NCBI GenBank assembly: GCA_017417005.1
Contig: JAFQAA010000021.1
Location: 1 to 50,514 of the forward strand
Reading direction: 5' to 3'
Source: Elusimicrobiaceae bacterium
GTDB taxonomy: Bacteria > Elusimicrobiota > Elusimicrobia > Elusimicrobiales > Elusimicrobiaceae
Length of the DNA: 50,514 nucleotides
Part shown: piece after piece, positions 32,444-40,234 of the stretch
Numbering within the stretch: the stretch's first letter is position 1
How the letters are laid out: each line of letters starts with the position of its first letter
Notes under the pieces: model-generated
Told to the model about the DNA's origin: nothing
What the model saw: the letters and a program-made list of their open reading frames with translations, nothing else
Database searches by the model: none
Made by a program: the position numbers and the translations under genes

Positions 32444-32462
32444 AACAATAGTATATAAATTT
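32444..32462. promoter_or_regulatory. 19-base divergent promoter region of dapL and SGNH lipase
   Basis: Between two outward-facing ATG codons lie only 19 bases. On the minus strand TATACT (32450-32455) is six bases from the dapL ATG. On the plus strand TATATA (32452-32457) is five bases from the lipase ATG. The two -10 boxes overlap, so only one polymerase can open this site at a time, and both transcripts would be leaderless or nearly so. Confidence 0.55.
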
Positions 32463-33053
32463 ATGAAGAAAATTTTTATAGTTTTATTTTTGTTTTATTT
32501 TTGCGCTTGCGCAAAAGAGGAAATTACCAATTACCCCGCTAAACCAGGCCCGATTGTTGCTTTTGGCGATAGTATAACTTATGGCTACGCGGTTAAAGCT
32601 GAAGAGACTTACCCCGCTTTGCTTGAAAAAATATGGAATAGGGAAGTTATAAATTTAGGTGTTTCGGGCGATACTTCCGTAATGGCTCTTGAAAGGAAAG
32701 AAGAACTTAAAAATTTGGGCCCCTCTTTTGTTTTAATTGAACTTGGCGGAAATGACTTTTTAAAAAGAGTGCCACGCGAAAGAACAAGACAAGCCCTTGA
32801 AGAGCTTGTTGATTACGCCCACACGCTTGGTGCTGTTGTTGTAATGGTTGATACCGGCGGGCACGGGCCTATGGATACCTACACAAAAATAAATAAACAA
32901 ATTGCCAAAGAAAAGAAAACTTTATATATTAGCGGTATTATGAACGGCATTTTTACCGATAGAAGTTTAAAAGCAGATACTATACATCCAAATGCTGCCG
33001 GACATAAAATTATTGCTGAAAAAATAGATAAAGTTTTAAAAAAATATCTTTAG
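32463..33053 (+). CDS. SGNH/GDSL hydrolase, probable lipoprotein
   Basis: 196 residues. [20 protein letters not shown] looks like a lipoprotein signal with an atypical lipobox (FCAC, Cys16). The SGNH blocks are complete: Ser37 in FGDSITYG, the Gly block LGVSGDTS, the Asn in LGGNDFL and the Asp-His pair in [10 protein letters not shown]. This matches the TesA/arylesterase group (lysophospholipase L1-like). It acts in the periplasm or on the outer membrane. Its end overlaps the convergent zinc-ribbon gene by 4 bases. Confidence 0.9.
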   Translation: MKKIFIVLFLFYFCACAKEEITNYPAKPGPIVAFGDSITYGYAVKAEETYPALLEKIWNREVINLGVSGDTSVMALERKEELKNLGPSFVLIELGGNDFLKRVPRERTRQALEELVDYAHTLGAVVVMVDTGGHGPMDTYTKINKQIAKEKKTLYISGIMNGIFTDRSLKADTIHPNAAGHKIIAEKIDKVLKKYL

Positions 33054-33355
33054 AAAAGAGAGCCTGATAAAAGACCGCTATAAAGATCTGTTATTTCTTT
33101 AACTGCAACATAAAATTTATAGCAAAATATTATAGAAATAAGAGTAATTAAAACGGCATTTATTATTTTAACTATTTTATTTTGATAAGGTGATTTATAT
33201 AAAAACCACAAGCAAAAAGGACCAATTATAAAAAGCAGTATCCACACGCCCCACATTTTATAATACCAAGCAATATGGCTGCCCTGGCCCGCGCCACAAA
33301 AACGGCAATAATTATCCGTATTATCAATTTCTTTTGTGCAGTTATAGCAAATCAT
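33050..33355 (-). CDS. Zinc-ribbon membrane protein
   Basis: 101 residues. CYNC (3-6) and CRFC (17-20) form a short zinc ribbon at the N-terminus, followed by two or three hydrophobic segments (WGVWILLFIIGPFCLWFLY and IINAVLITLISIIFCY). Such zinc-ribbon membrane proteins are widespread and uncharacterised. The ATG overlaps the rel stop by 4 bases, so it is co-translated with rel. No function is assigned. Confidence 0.75.
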   Translation of the reverse strand: MICYNCTKEIDNTDNYCRFCGAGQGSHIAWYYKMWGVWILLFIIGPFCLWFLYKSPYQNKIVKIINAVLITLISIIFCYKFYVAVKEITDLYSGLLSGSLF

Positions 33356-34794
33356 AAATCAATACCACGCGCTCTTAAAGAAACCTTTATTTTTGAACGA
33401 GCCCGCGCTGTTCTAGCGGCTTCTAGCCATTGTTTTGAAGGTAAAACATTTTTGCGGGTTTGCACGGTGCAAATATCGCCACTTTTTAACTCACTATTCA
33501 TTTTAACCATTTTGCCGTTAACAAGGGCTCCTGCATAGTGATCGCCTATTTCAGTATGAATACTATAAGCAAAATCAAGCGGGGTTGCATGTTCGGGCAG
33601 AACTTTAACTTCGCCTTTAGGCGTAAAAACAAAAATTTGGCTTAAATTTATATCGGTTTGGAAACTTTCAATAAACTCTCTAGGGGCAGTTAAATCGCGC
33701 TGCCACTCTATCCACTGGCGGATCCAGTTTAATTTTTCGTCAAAGTGGGGATCTTCTTTTGTGCCAAGTTTATATCTCCAATGTGCCGCGATGCCATATT
33801 CGCAAGTGCGGTGCATTTCTTCGGTTCTTATTTGAACTTCAATTAACTGACCTTCATAAAAAACGGTTGTATGTATGCTTTGATACATATTCATTTTTGG
33901 CATAGCAATATAATCGGTAAAAGTGCCACTAACCGGTTTAAAATTAGCATGCAAAGCACCCAAAGCTCTATAACAATCAAGTTTATTTTCCGTTATAATA
34001 CGCACGCCAAGCAAATCTTGTATTTGTTCAAAAGAAATATTTTGCTTAGTCATCTTTCTAAAAATAGAATAATAATTTTTTACCCTTGAAAGTAAGCGGT
34101 GCGGTATTTGTTCTTTTACTAAAACCTTATCTAAATTGTTTTTAAAGGAAAGCAAAATTTTATCTAAACTTTCAGATCTCTTGGCAACGCCGGCAACTAA
34201 GTTTTTATATTCTTCGGGCTGAAGATATTTAAAAGATAAATCTTCCAGTTCGTTTTTTAAACTAAACATCCCAAGGCGCTGGGCCAAAGGCGCATATAAA
34301 TTAATTGTTTCTTGGGCTTTTTCTATGCGGCGTTTAGGAGCAAGAGCATCAAGCGTTTTCATATTATGGGTTCTATCGGCAAGTTTAATTAAAATTATGC
34401 GCATATCGTGGGAAACAGCAATCAACATTTTGCGCCAATTTTCCATAGTTTGTTCATCATTAGAAGTATTTTCAAGCTTATCAATTTTTGTAAGGCCTTC
34501 CACCATCAAGGCAATTTCTTTATTAAAGTTTTTTTCAATATCTTCAACAGATGTCGGAGTATCTTCAACGGTGTCATGTAGCAAAGCTGCGCAAATTGTA
34601 TCAATATCAAGTTTATGTTCAAGCAAAATTAAAGCGACTTCACAGCAATGCATAAAAAAATCTTCGCCTGTAAGGCGTTTTTGGCCTTTATGGGCGCTTT
34701 GGGCAAAGTTATAGGCCTTCTCAATTAAAGAAGTATCTTGAGTTGGGTTATAAGTTTTAAAACCTTCTAAAATTCGTTTAAGATAATCTTGCAT
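33352..34794 (-). CDS. Short (p)ppGpp synthetase/hydrolase (Rel), no C-terminal control domains
   Basis: 480 residues against 700-750 for full Rel/SpoT. The HD hydrolase site is intact (H49, HDTVEDT at 73-79, ADRTHNM near 140). The synthetase domain is present (DLLGVRII near 261-268, IEVQIRT, AAHWRYK), and a TGS domain follows (about 385-450). The helical, zinc-finger and ACT domains that bind stalled ribosomes are absent. The charge motif RXKD (bifunctional) or EXDD (RelA) is replaced by TFTD at 292-295. It should at least hydrolyse ppGpp; synthesis and its trigger are open. It lies three bases after lpxB. Confidence 0.88.
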   Translation of the reverse strand: MQDYLKRILEGFKTYNPTQDTSLIEKAYNFAQSAHKGQKRLTGEDFFMHCCEVALILLEHKLDIDTICAALLHDTVEDTPTSVEDIEKNFNKEIALMVEGLTKIDKLENTSNDEQTMENWRKMLIAVSHDMRIILIKLADRTHNMKTLDALAPKRRIEKAQETINLYAPLAQRLGMFSLKNELEDLSFKYLQPEEYKNLVAGVAKRSESLDKILLSFKNNLDKVLVKEQIPHRLLSRVKNYYSIFRKMTKQNISFEQIQDLLGVRIITENKLDCYRALGALHANFKPVSGTFTDYIAMPKMNMYQSIHTTVFYEGQLIEVQIRTEEMHRTCEYGIAAHWRYKLGTKEDPHFDEKLNWIRQWIEWQRDLTAPREFIESFQTDINLSQIFVFTPKGEVKVLPEHATPLDFAYSIHTEIGDHYAGALVNGKMVKMNSELKSGDICTVQTRKNVLPSKQWLEAARTARARSKIKVSLRARGIDL

Positions 34795-34797
34795 AAT

Positions 34798-35946
34798 TTA
34801 TTTAGAATGGAAAACCTCCCCTAAAACAACTTCTGCTGTTCTTTTGGCTACTCCGGGTAAACCCAAATGTTCCCTTATAGCTGCCATATTCCTTTTCATA
34901 GCAATAAATTTTTTTTGAGTTTCCAAAACAAAAAGCGTTTCTTTTGCAATATTTTCCGCTGTGGCGTGGTTTTGGATAAGCTCTTTTACTACTTGCTGTT
35001 TACGCAAAATATTTACAAGCGAAATATAAGGCACTTGTATAATAAGCCTTGCAATAAAGTAAGTTATCCAGGAAGTTTTATAAACAACCACCATAGGTAG
35101 TTTTAAAAGAGCATTTTCCAAAGTTGCCGTGCCGGAACAAGTTATAATAAAATCCATAGTCTTTCTGACTTTATAATCTTGTTCGCGGATAATTTCAAAA
35201 TCTTTATTTTTGCCGCCGATATGGTTTAGTAAGGTTTCATCGCTAACTTCCGGCACGGCAAACAAATAGGCTTTTGCATTGGGCAAAGTTTTTTTGATTT
35301 CTTTAAAAGCCTGCCAAAAGAGTTTTGTATGTTTTTCAATTTCTCCTGGGCGGCTACCGGGCATCATACCAATTTTAAATTCCGCCTTTTTATTTTCCTT
35401 AAAAGTTGTTTCTAAAGGCTCGGGCATAGTATCAAGCAAAGGATTACCTAAGAAAATAGCATCACCGCCAAGTTCCGTATAAATCTTCTTTTCAAAAGGG
35501 AAAATAACAATCATCTTTTTTGCCATTTTGACAATTTTTTTTGCGCGGTATTTGCGGCTTGCCCAAACTTGGGGGCAGACATAATAGTAAACCGGTATTT
35601 TGCGCTCGTAAGCAGCTTGCATCACGCGGCTGTTAAAGCCAAAAAAATCTGTTAGAACAACACAATCGGGCTTTTGTTTATCAAAATAATCTTTTACCAT
35701 ACTAAGTAAATCAAGCCAGGTAAAAATTTTTCTAATAGGTTCAACAAAGCCGCTTGCCCCTTTTGCTACCATATCGTATAAAAAATTATCGCTTTGAACT
35801 TTCATCCTTTGCCCACCGATAGAATCAAGCAAAATACTTGGGGAAAGAGTTTTTAACTCTTTCATCAAATTAGAAGCGTGAACATCGCCGGAAACATCCC
35901 CAGCGCAAAAGAAAATTCTATTTTGTTTTTGTATTTCCTGTATCAT
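34798..35946 (-). CDS. lpxB: Lipid-A-disaccharide synthase
   Basis: 382 residues from ATG 35946, chosen for AGAGG seven bases upstream rather than the earlier frame start. FFCAGDVSGDVHASNLMKEL matches the N-terminal AGExSGD block of LpxB, and MMPGSRPGEIEKH plus SGTATLENAL are the glycosyltransferase GT19 motifs. It joins UDP-2,3-diacylglucosamine and lipid X into the lipid A disaccharide at the inner membrane. This proves an LPS-type outer membrane. It follows a Gfo/Idh/MocA gene by 42 bases. Confidence 0.94.
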   Translation of the reverse strand: MIQEIQKQNRIFFCAGDVSGDVHASNLMKELKTLSPSILLDSIGGQRMKVQSDNFLYDMVAKGASGFVEPIRKIFTWLDLLSMVKDYFDKQKPDCVVLTDFFGFNSRVMQAAYERKIPVYYYVCPQVWASRKYRAKKIVKMAKKMIVIFPFEKKIYTELGGDAIFLGNPLLDTMPEPLETTFKENKKAEFKIGMMPGSRPGEIEKHTKLFWQAFKEIKKTLPNAKAYLFAVPEVSDETLLNHIGGKNKDFEIIREQDYKVRKTMDFIITCSGTATLENALLKLPMVVVYKTSWITYFIARLIIQVPYISLVNILRKQQVVKELIQNHATAENIAKETLFVLETQKKFIAMKRNMAAIREHLGLPGVAKRTAEVVLGEVFHSK

Positions 35947-35988
35947 TTTAACCTCTTTAATGCCATAAATTTGCAAGGGCTGGTTTTA

Positions 35989-36945
35989 TTATTGTTCCTT
36001 TATATTATAACACTCAATTTTATCAATAATAGCTAAAGCCACTTGCAAGGCTTGGGCCCCTTTTTCGCCGCTAGGGGCAGGGGTTTTATGGTTTTTAATA
36101 CAATCAGTAAAATGCAAAATTTCAGAAGTCATGGGTAGCTGCTTTTCCACCTGGGGAAAAATAACTTCCACATCTTCAAGAGTTTTAACTACCGGCGTTT
36201 TTTTGCGGTAAATTTTAACTCTTGCGTTCATAAAATCTACTGATATATAGGCATCTTTTTGATATAAATTCATATATCTTGCCTTTTCAAAACTTGCGCG
36301 GCTGGCCGTTAAATCTGCCACGCAACCATTTGCAAATTTAAGGCGGACATTTGCCATATCTTCATAATTAGATAAAGCACTAAGACCCAAAGCTTCAATA
36401 CTAACAACTTCGCTTTTAAGCATTGTTAAAAGCAGGTCAATATCGTGTATCATTAAATCTAAAATAACCCCAACGCTTGCAACCCGCGGGTCATAGGGCC
36501 CCATACGCTTAATAGCAATAAATTTTGGGTCTTTAATATATTTAAAAGCCTCAACAACAGCGGGGTTAAATCTTTCAATATGGCCAATTTGTAAAAGCAC
36601 ATTATTTTGTTTAGCTGCTTCAACAAGTTCTCTAGCCTGTTGCATAGTGGAAGCAATAGGCTTTTCTAAAAGGGTATTCTTTTTTTGGCTTAGGCAATAC
36701 ATACCAATTTCGTGATGTAGCGGCGTTGGCGCGGCAACGATAACGGCTTCAATATCTTTTAGCATTTCTTTATAATCGCTATAGGGTTTGCAGTTATATT
36801 CTTTAGCAAGAGCAGTTGCTCTTTCAAAATTATTATCACAAACGCCAACAAGCTCAACTTCACTTAAAGTTGATAAGGTGCGGGTATGAAAAGTGCCAAT
36901 TCTGCCTGCCCCGATTACACCAAATTTTATCTTTTTATCAGTCAT
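35989..36945 (-). CDS. Gfo/Idh/MocA-family oxidoreductase
   Basis: 318 residues. GVIGAGRIGTFHTRTL is the NAD(P)-binding start, LLEKPIA the family EKP motif, and MIHDIDLLL the HD region of the substrate domain. Such enzymes act on sugars or sugar nucleotides. Its place just before lpxB recalls GnnA, which oxidises UDP-GlcNAc at C3 for the 2,3-diamino lipid A of some bacteria; no partner aminotransferase GnnB is in the window, so this remains a suggestion. AGAGG precedes the ATG. Confidence 0.88.
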   Translation of the reverse strand: MTDKKIKFGVIGAGRIGTFHTRTLSTLSEVELVGVCDNNFERATALAKEYNCKPYSDYKEMLKDIEAVIVAAPTPLHHEIGMYCLSQKKNTLLEKPIASTMQQARELVEAAKQNNVLLQIGHIERFNPAVVEAFKYIKDPKFIAIKRMGPYDPRVASVGVILDLMIHDIDLLLTMLKSEVVSIEALGLSALSNYEDMANVRLKFANGCVADLTASRASFEKARYMNLYQKDAYISVDFMNARVKIYRKKTPVVKTLEDVEVIFPQVEKQLPMTSEILHFTDCIKNHKTPAPSGEKGAQALQVALAIIDKIECYNIKEQ

Positions 36946-37017
36946 ATAATGCCTCTCTAAAAGTTATTATAGCAAAAATGCCAACCTTACGACTAACCTT
37001 TTAGTATTCTTTTATTA

Positions 37018-37023
37018 TATAAT
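37018..37023 (+). promoter_or_regulatory. -10 box of ndk
   Basis: A perfect TATAAT ends six bases before the ndk ATG with no ribosome-binding site between them. Confidence 0.55.
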
Positions 37024-37029
37024 GGTTAT

Positions 37030-37473
37030 ATGGAAAAAACTTTAATCTTAATTAAACCCGATGCCATTAGTAAAAAACTTACCGGCATTATTATTGATAG
37101 AATTGAACACCTTGGCCTTGATATGAAAGCCGCCAAGGTTGCCTTTGTTAGCGAAGAAATTGCAAAAGAACACTATGCAAACCTGGCAGGCAAGCCTTTT
37201 TTACCAAGCGTAATCAGTTTTATGCGCGGCGATTTTAACGGCATTAAAGACCACCGAATTTATGCCTTTGTATATGAAGGCGAAAATGCTGTCTCTAAAG
37301 TGCGCGCAGCTCTTGGTGCAACGGATCCTGCTAAAGCAGAACCTTGGACTATCCGCGGTGCTTTTGGCTGCTTTAAAGACGGCGTTATGCAAAACTGCGT
37401 GCACGCTTCCGGCACACCAGAAGAAGCCTTACGCGAAATTAATATTTGGTTTAAACCTGAGGAAGTTTTATAA
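37030..37473 (+). CDS. ndk: Nucleoside-diphosphate kinase
   Basis: 147 residues, slightly long. TLILIKPDA, the Arg residues of VRAALGATDP and TIRG, and the active His125 are present. The usual NxxHGSDS loop reads NCVHASGT, so the Gly and Asp around the catalytic His-Ser are changed. It transfers phosphate from ATP to other NDPs. The stop overlaps the next start by one base (TAATG). Function is likely retained since the phosphoryl-accepting His remains. Confidence 0.93.
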   Translation: MEKTLILIKPDAISKKLTGIIIDRIEHLGLDMKAAKVAFVSEEIAKEHYANLAGKPFLPSVISFMRGDFNGIKDHRIYAFVYEGENAVSKVRAALGATDPAKAEPWTIRGAFGCFKDGVMQNCVHASGTPEEALREINIWFKPEEVL

Positions 37474-38297
37474 TGAGAAAGTTTATATTTCTCTTAGTTT
37501 TAACTTTGCTTGCGCCTTTTACTTTTGCGCAAAGCGAAGTTAGTTGGAAAACAGCAGACAACTGGGATATTAAAGGAACCTTTTTAGCCTCTAAAAACGG
37601 CAAAATGGTTATACTTCTGCACGATCTTGCAAGAACAAGAGAAGATTATAAAAACTTTACCAAAAGACTTGAAAATGAGGAATTTGGCTATCTTGCCTTT
37701 GATTTACGAGGCCATGGCAAAAGCACAAATCTTGGCAGCTATGCCAATTTCAAAAAAACCGGAACCGATAATGAGTTTAACCAAATGGTGCGTGATGTTG
37801 AAGGCGCAATAACTTTTTTAAACAGCAAAGGTTATCAAACGGAAGATATTTTTATTATCGGGGCAGGCCTGGGCGCAAATGTAGCAGCAAAAGCCGTGGG
37901 ATTAAACCCTCAAATTGCAGGTCTTGGCCTTTTAACACCGGGGCTTAAAACAAGGGATGTTTTATCTATGGGTGGAATAAAGATGTATAAAAACCCCGTT
38001 ATGATTGCCGTTGGTTCAATAGACAGAAAACCTATGATGGAAGCAAACTTGCTTAGAAATGCGGCTTTTCTATCTTCGGGGCAAGGTAAAGTTTTATTTT
38101 TAACCGCTTATGAATTTGCCGGAACAAAGATGCTTGATCGCTATTTAACTAACAATGTTATAACCTGGCTTAAACACCCCGCTTTACCGGAAGTTTTACC
38201 GGACATACCGAACTTGGAAGAAAATAAAACAGCAGAAATTAATTATTCTGAAGAAAAAGAAGAAATCATTAATTTAGGAACGCCAAGCGTTTTATAA
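37473..38297 (+). CDS. Exported alpha/beta-hydrolase-fold protein lacking the nucleophile
   Basis: 274 residues with signal peptide MRKFIFLLVLTLLAPFTFAQ. The fold is clear from VILLHDLARTREDY, LAFDLRGHGKST and IIGAGLGANVAAKA. The nucleophile elbow, normally GxSxG, reads GAGLG at 130-134, placing Gly where Ser, Cys or Asp should be at 132. The protein therefore is probably not a standard hydrolase and may be a binding or scaffold protein, or use another residue. It lies between ndk and murQ in one tight operon, which suggests an envelope or murein-linked role. Confidence 0.82.
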   Translation: MRKFIFLLVLTLLAPFTFAQSEVSWKTADNWDIKGTFLASKNGKMVILLHDLARTREDYKNFTKRLENEEFGYLAFDLRGHGKSTNLGSYANFKKTGTDNEFNQMVRDVEGAITFLNSKGYQTEDIFIIGAGLGANVAAKAVGLNPQIAGLGLLTPGLKTRDVLSMGGIKMYKNPVMIAVGSIDRKPMMEANLLRNAAFLSSGQGKVLFLTAYEFAGTKMLDRYLTNNVITWLKHPALPEVLPDIPNLEENKTAEINYSEEKEEIINLGTPSVL

Positions 38298-38298
38298 A

Positions 38299-39177
38299 AT
38301 GCCAAATTTAAGCGAAACAGAAAAAATAAATAAAAACACCGCTAGTTTACATACCCTTACCTTAGATAAGCAAATTGATTTAATGAATAAAGAAAATTTG
38401 CGCTCTGTTTTGTGTCTTAAAAAAGCAAAAACTTCCTTAAAGGAAGCAATTAATTTAGTGGCAAAAACTTACCTGGAAAAGAAAACAATTTTATTTATGG
38501 GGGCCGGCACCAGCGGACGCCTTGGCATTTTGGAAGCAGCTGAACTGCCCCCCACTTTTAGCACTTTACCAAAAGATTTTAAAGCCCTTATTGCCGGCGG
38601 AAACAAGGCCGTTTTTAAAGCCGTTGAAGGCGCCGAAGACAGCACCGAGCAAGGCTCAAAAGATTTTTTAAAAAATATTAAAAACCTTGGCGCGCTTATA
38701 ACTATTGCCGCTAGTGGCAACACGCCTTATATTCAAGGGGCTTTAAAAACGGCAAAACAAAAAAAAGTGCCAACAATTTTAATAACTTCAAATAAAAATG
38801 CAAGTAAAGAAAATGCGGATATTTTTGTTTTTCTTGATACCGGAGCAGAGTTTATAAGCGGTTCTACCCGGCTAAAAGCAGCCAGCGCGGCCAAATTTGC
38901 CTTAAATATGATTACCACTCTTGCTATGGCAAAATGTAATAAAGTTTATAAAAATTATATGGTTGATGTTAAAGCAACTAATACAAAATTAAAAGCGCGT
39001 GCTACGCGCTTAATTGCTTTAACTTTAAATATTTCAGAAGAAAAAGCAAAAATTTTAGCCCAGAAAACAAATTATAAAGTTAAAGAAGCAATTTTGCTTG
39101 GCAAAGGTAAAAAAAATTATAAAACCCTGCTAAAAAAATATAAAGGCAATTTGGAGGCCGCTTTAAATGATAAGTAA
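38299..39177 (+). CDS. murQ: N-acetylmuramic acid 6-phosphate etherase
   Basis: 292 residues. MGAGTSGRLGILEAAELPPTF is the SIS-domain signature of MurQ, and the C-terminal helical domain ends in a UBA-like segment (ARATRLIALTLNISEEKAKILA). It removes the lactyl ether from MurNAc-6-phosphate, giving GlcNAc-6-phosphate, so wall sugars enter metabolism. It precedes anmK with an 11-base overlap and nagZ after that: three steps of murein recycling in order. The ATG follows the previous stop by one base. Confidence 0.95.
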   Translation: MPNLSETEKINKNTASLHTLTLDKQIDLMNKENLRSVLCLKKAKTSLKEAINLVAKTYLEKKTILFMGAGTSGRLGILEAAELPPTFSTLPKDFKALIAGGNKAVFKAVEGAEDSTEQGSKDFLKNIKNLGALITIAASGNTPYIQGALKTAKQKKVPTILITSNKNASKENADIFVFLDTGAEFISGSTRLKAASAAKFALNMITTLAMAKCNKVYKNYMVDVKATNTKLKARATRLIALTLNISEEKAKILAQKTNYKVKEAILLGKGKKNYKTLLKKYKGNLEAALNDK

Positions 39178-40234
39178 AAACACGCTTGCCCTTGGTTTAA
39201 TGAGCGGCACTTCTGCAGATGGCTTAACTATTGCCGCTTTAGATCTAAAAGAAAAAACTTGCTTTTGCCATAAAACCTATAAATACCCAAAAACTTTGCA
39301 AAAAGAAATTTTAAATGCCGTCAATTTTACTGCCCCAAAACTTAGCAAACTTGATTATGCTTTAGGCAGATTATATTTAACTTTAACAAAAAAATTTATA
39401 AGAGAATTTAAGTTAAAAAATATTAAAGTTATCGGTTGCCACGGGCAAACAATTTGCCACAGCCCAAAAGATAAGGCAACTTTGCAAATAGGGCAAGGCA
39501 CTTTTCTAGCAAAAGGATTAAAAATACCTGTAGTTAATAATTTTAGAGCCGCTGATCTTGCCCTTGGCGGTCTTGGCGCCCCTTTAATGCCTATTTTTGA
39601 TAGGGAATTTTTTAAAAATTCCAGGCCTTTAATATTGCTTAACCTTGGCGGTATTGCAAATTTTAGTTTAGTCGGTAAAAATCTTAAAACTTTTGGTTTT
39701 GATATCGGCCCGGCCAATGCTTTAAGTGATACGGCAATAGCTCTTTTAACCCGCGGCAAAAAAACTTTTGATAAAGAGGGTTTGCTTGCCGCAAAATATC
39801 TGCCGGATATTAACTATGCAAAAAAACTTGCAAAAAATTTTACACCTGAAAAGATAGGCCTTTCCCTAGATAAAAATACTTTTGGCATAAATTTTTTAAA
39901 TAAATATTTCCCGCATTTACAGGAAAAAGATATTGCAACCTTAAATTATTTTACTGCTTTACTTATAAGTGAAAACCTTAAAAAATTTGTGCTTAGTAAA
40001 TACAAAATTGATACTCTTGCCCTTTCCGGTGGCGGAATATTTAATAAAACTTTAATTGCCAATTTGCAAAACTTAACGCAACTTGATATCATAAACACTA
40101 TACAGCTTGGCTTAGAGCCAATGGCAAAAGAAGCTTTAGCAATGGCCTATTTTGCCTGGCAAACAATAAATTTAAACCCACTTAGTTTAGCAAACAACAA
40201 AAAAACTATCTTGGGAGAGATTATTTTGCCATGA
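39167..40234 (+). CDS. anmK: Anhydro-N-acetylmuramic acid kinase
   Basis: 355 residues, usual length. GLMSGTSADGLTIAALDL is the ATP-binding start, and GCHGQTICH, LNLGGIANFS and FDIGPANAL are family motifs. It opens and phosphorylates 1,6-anhydroMurNAc to MurNAc-6-phosphate, the substrate of the upstream murQ. GGAGG lies nine bases before the ATG, inside the end of murQ. The stop overlaps the nagZ start. Confidence 0.95.
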   Translation: MISKNTLALGLMSGTSADGLTIAALDLKEKTCFCHKTYKYPKTLQKEILNAVNFTAPKLSKLDYALGRLYLTLTKKFIREFKLKNIKVIGCHGQTICHSPKDKATLQIGQGTFLAKGLKIPVVNNFRAADLALGGLGAPLMPIFDREFFKNSRPLILLNLGGIANFSLVGKNLKTFGFDIGPANALSDTAIALLTRGKKTFDKEGLLAAKYLPDINYAKKLAKNFTPEKIGLSLDKNTFGINFLNKYFPHLQEKDIATLNYFTALLISENLKKFVLSKYKIDTLALSGGGIFNKTLIANLQNLTQLDIINTIQLGLEPMAKEALAMAYFAWQTINLNPLSLANNKKTILGEIILP

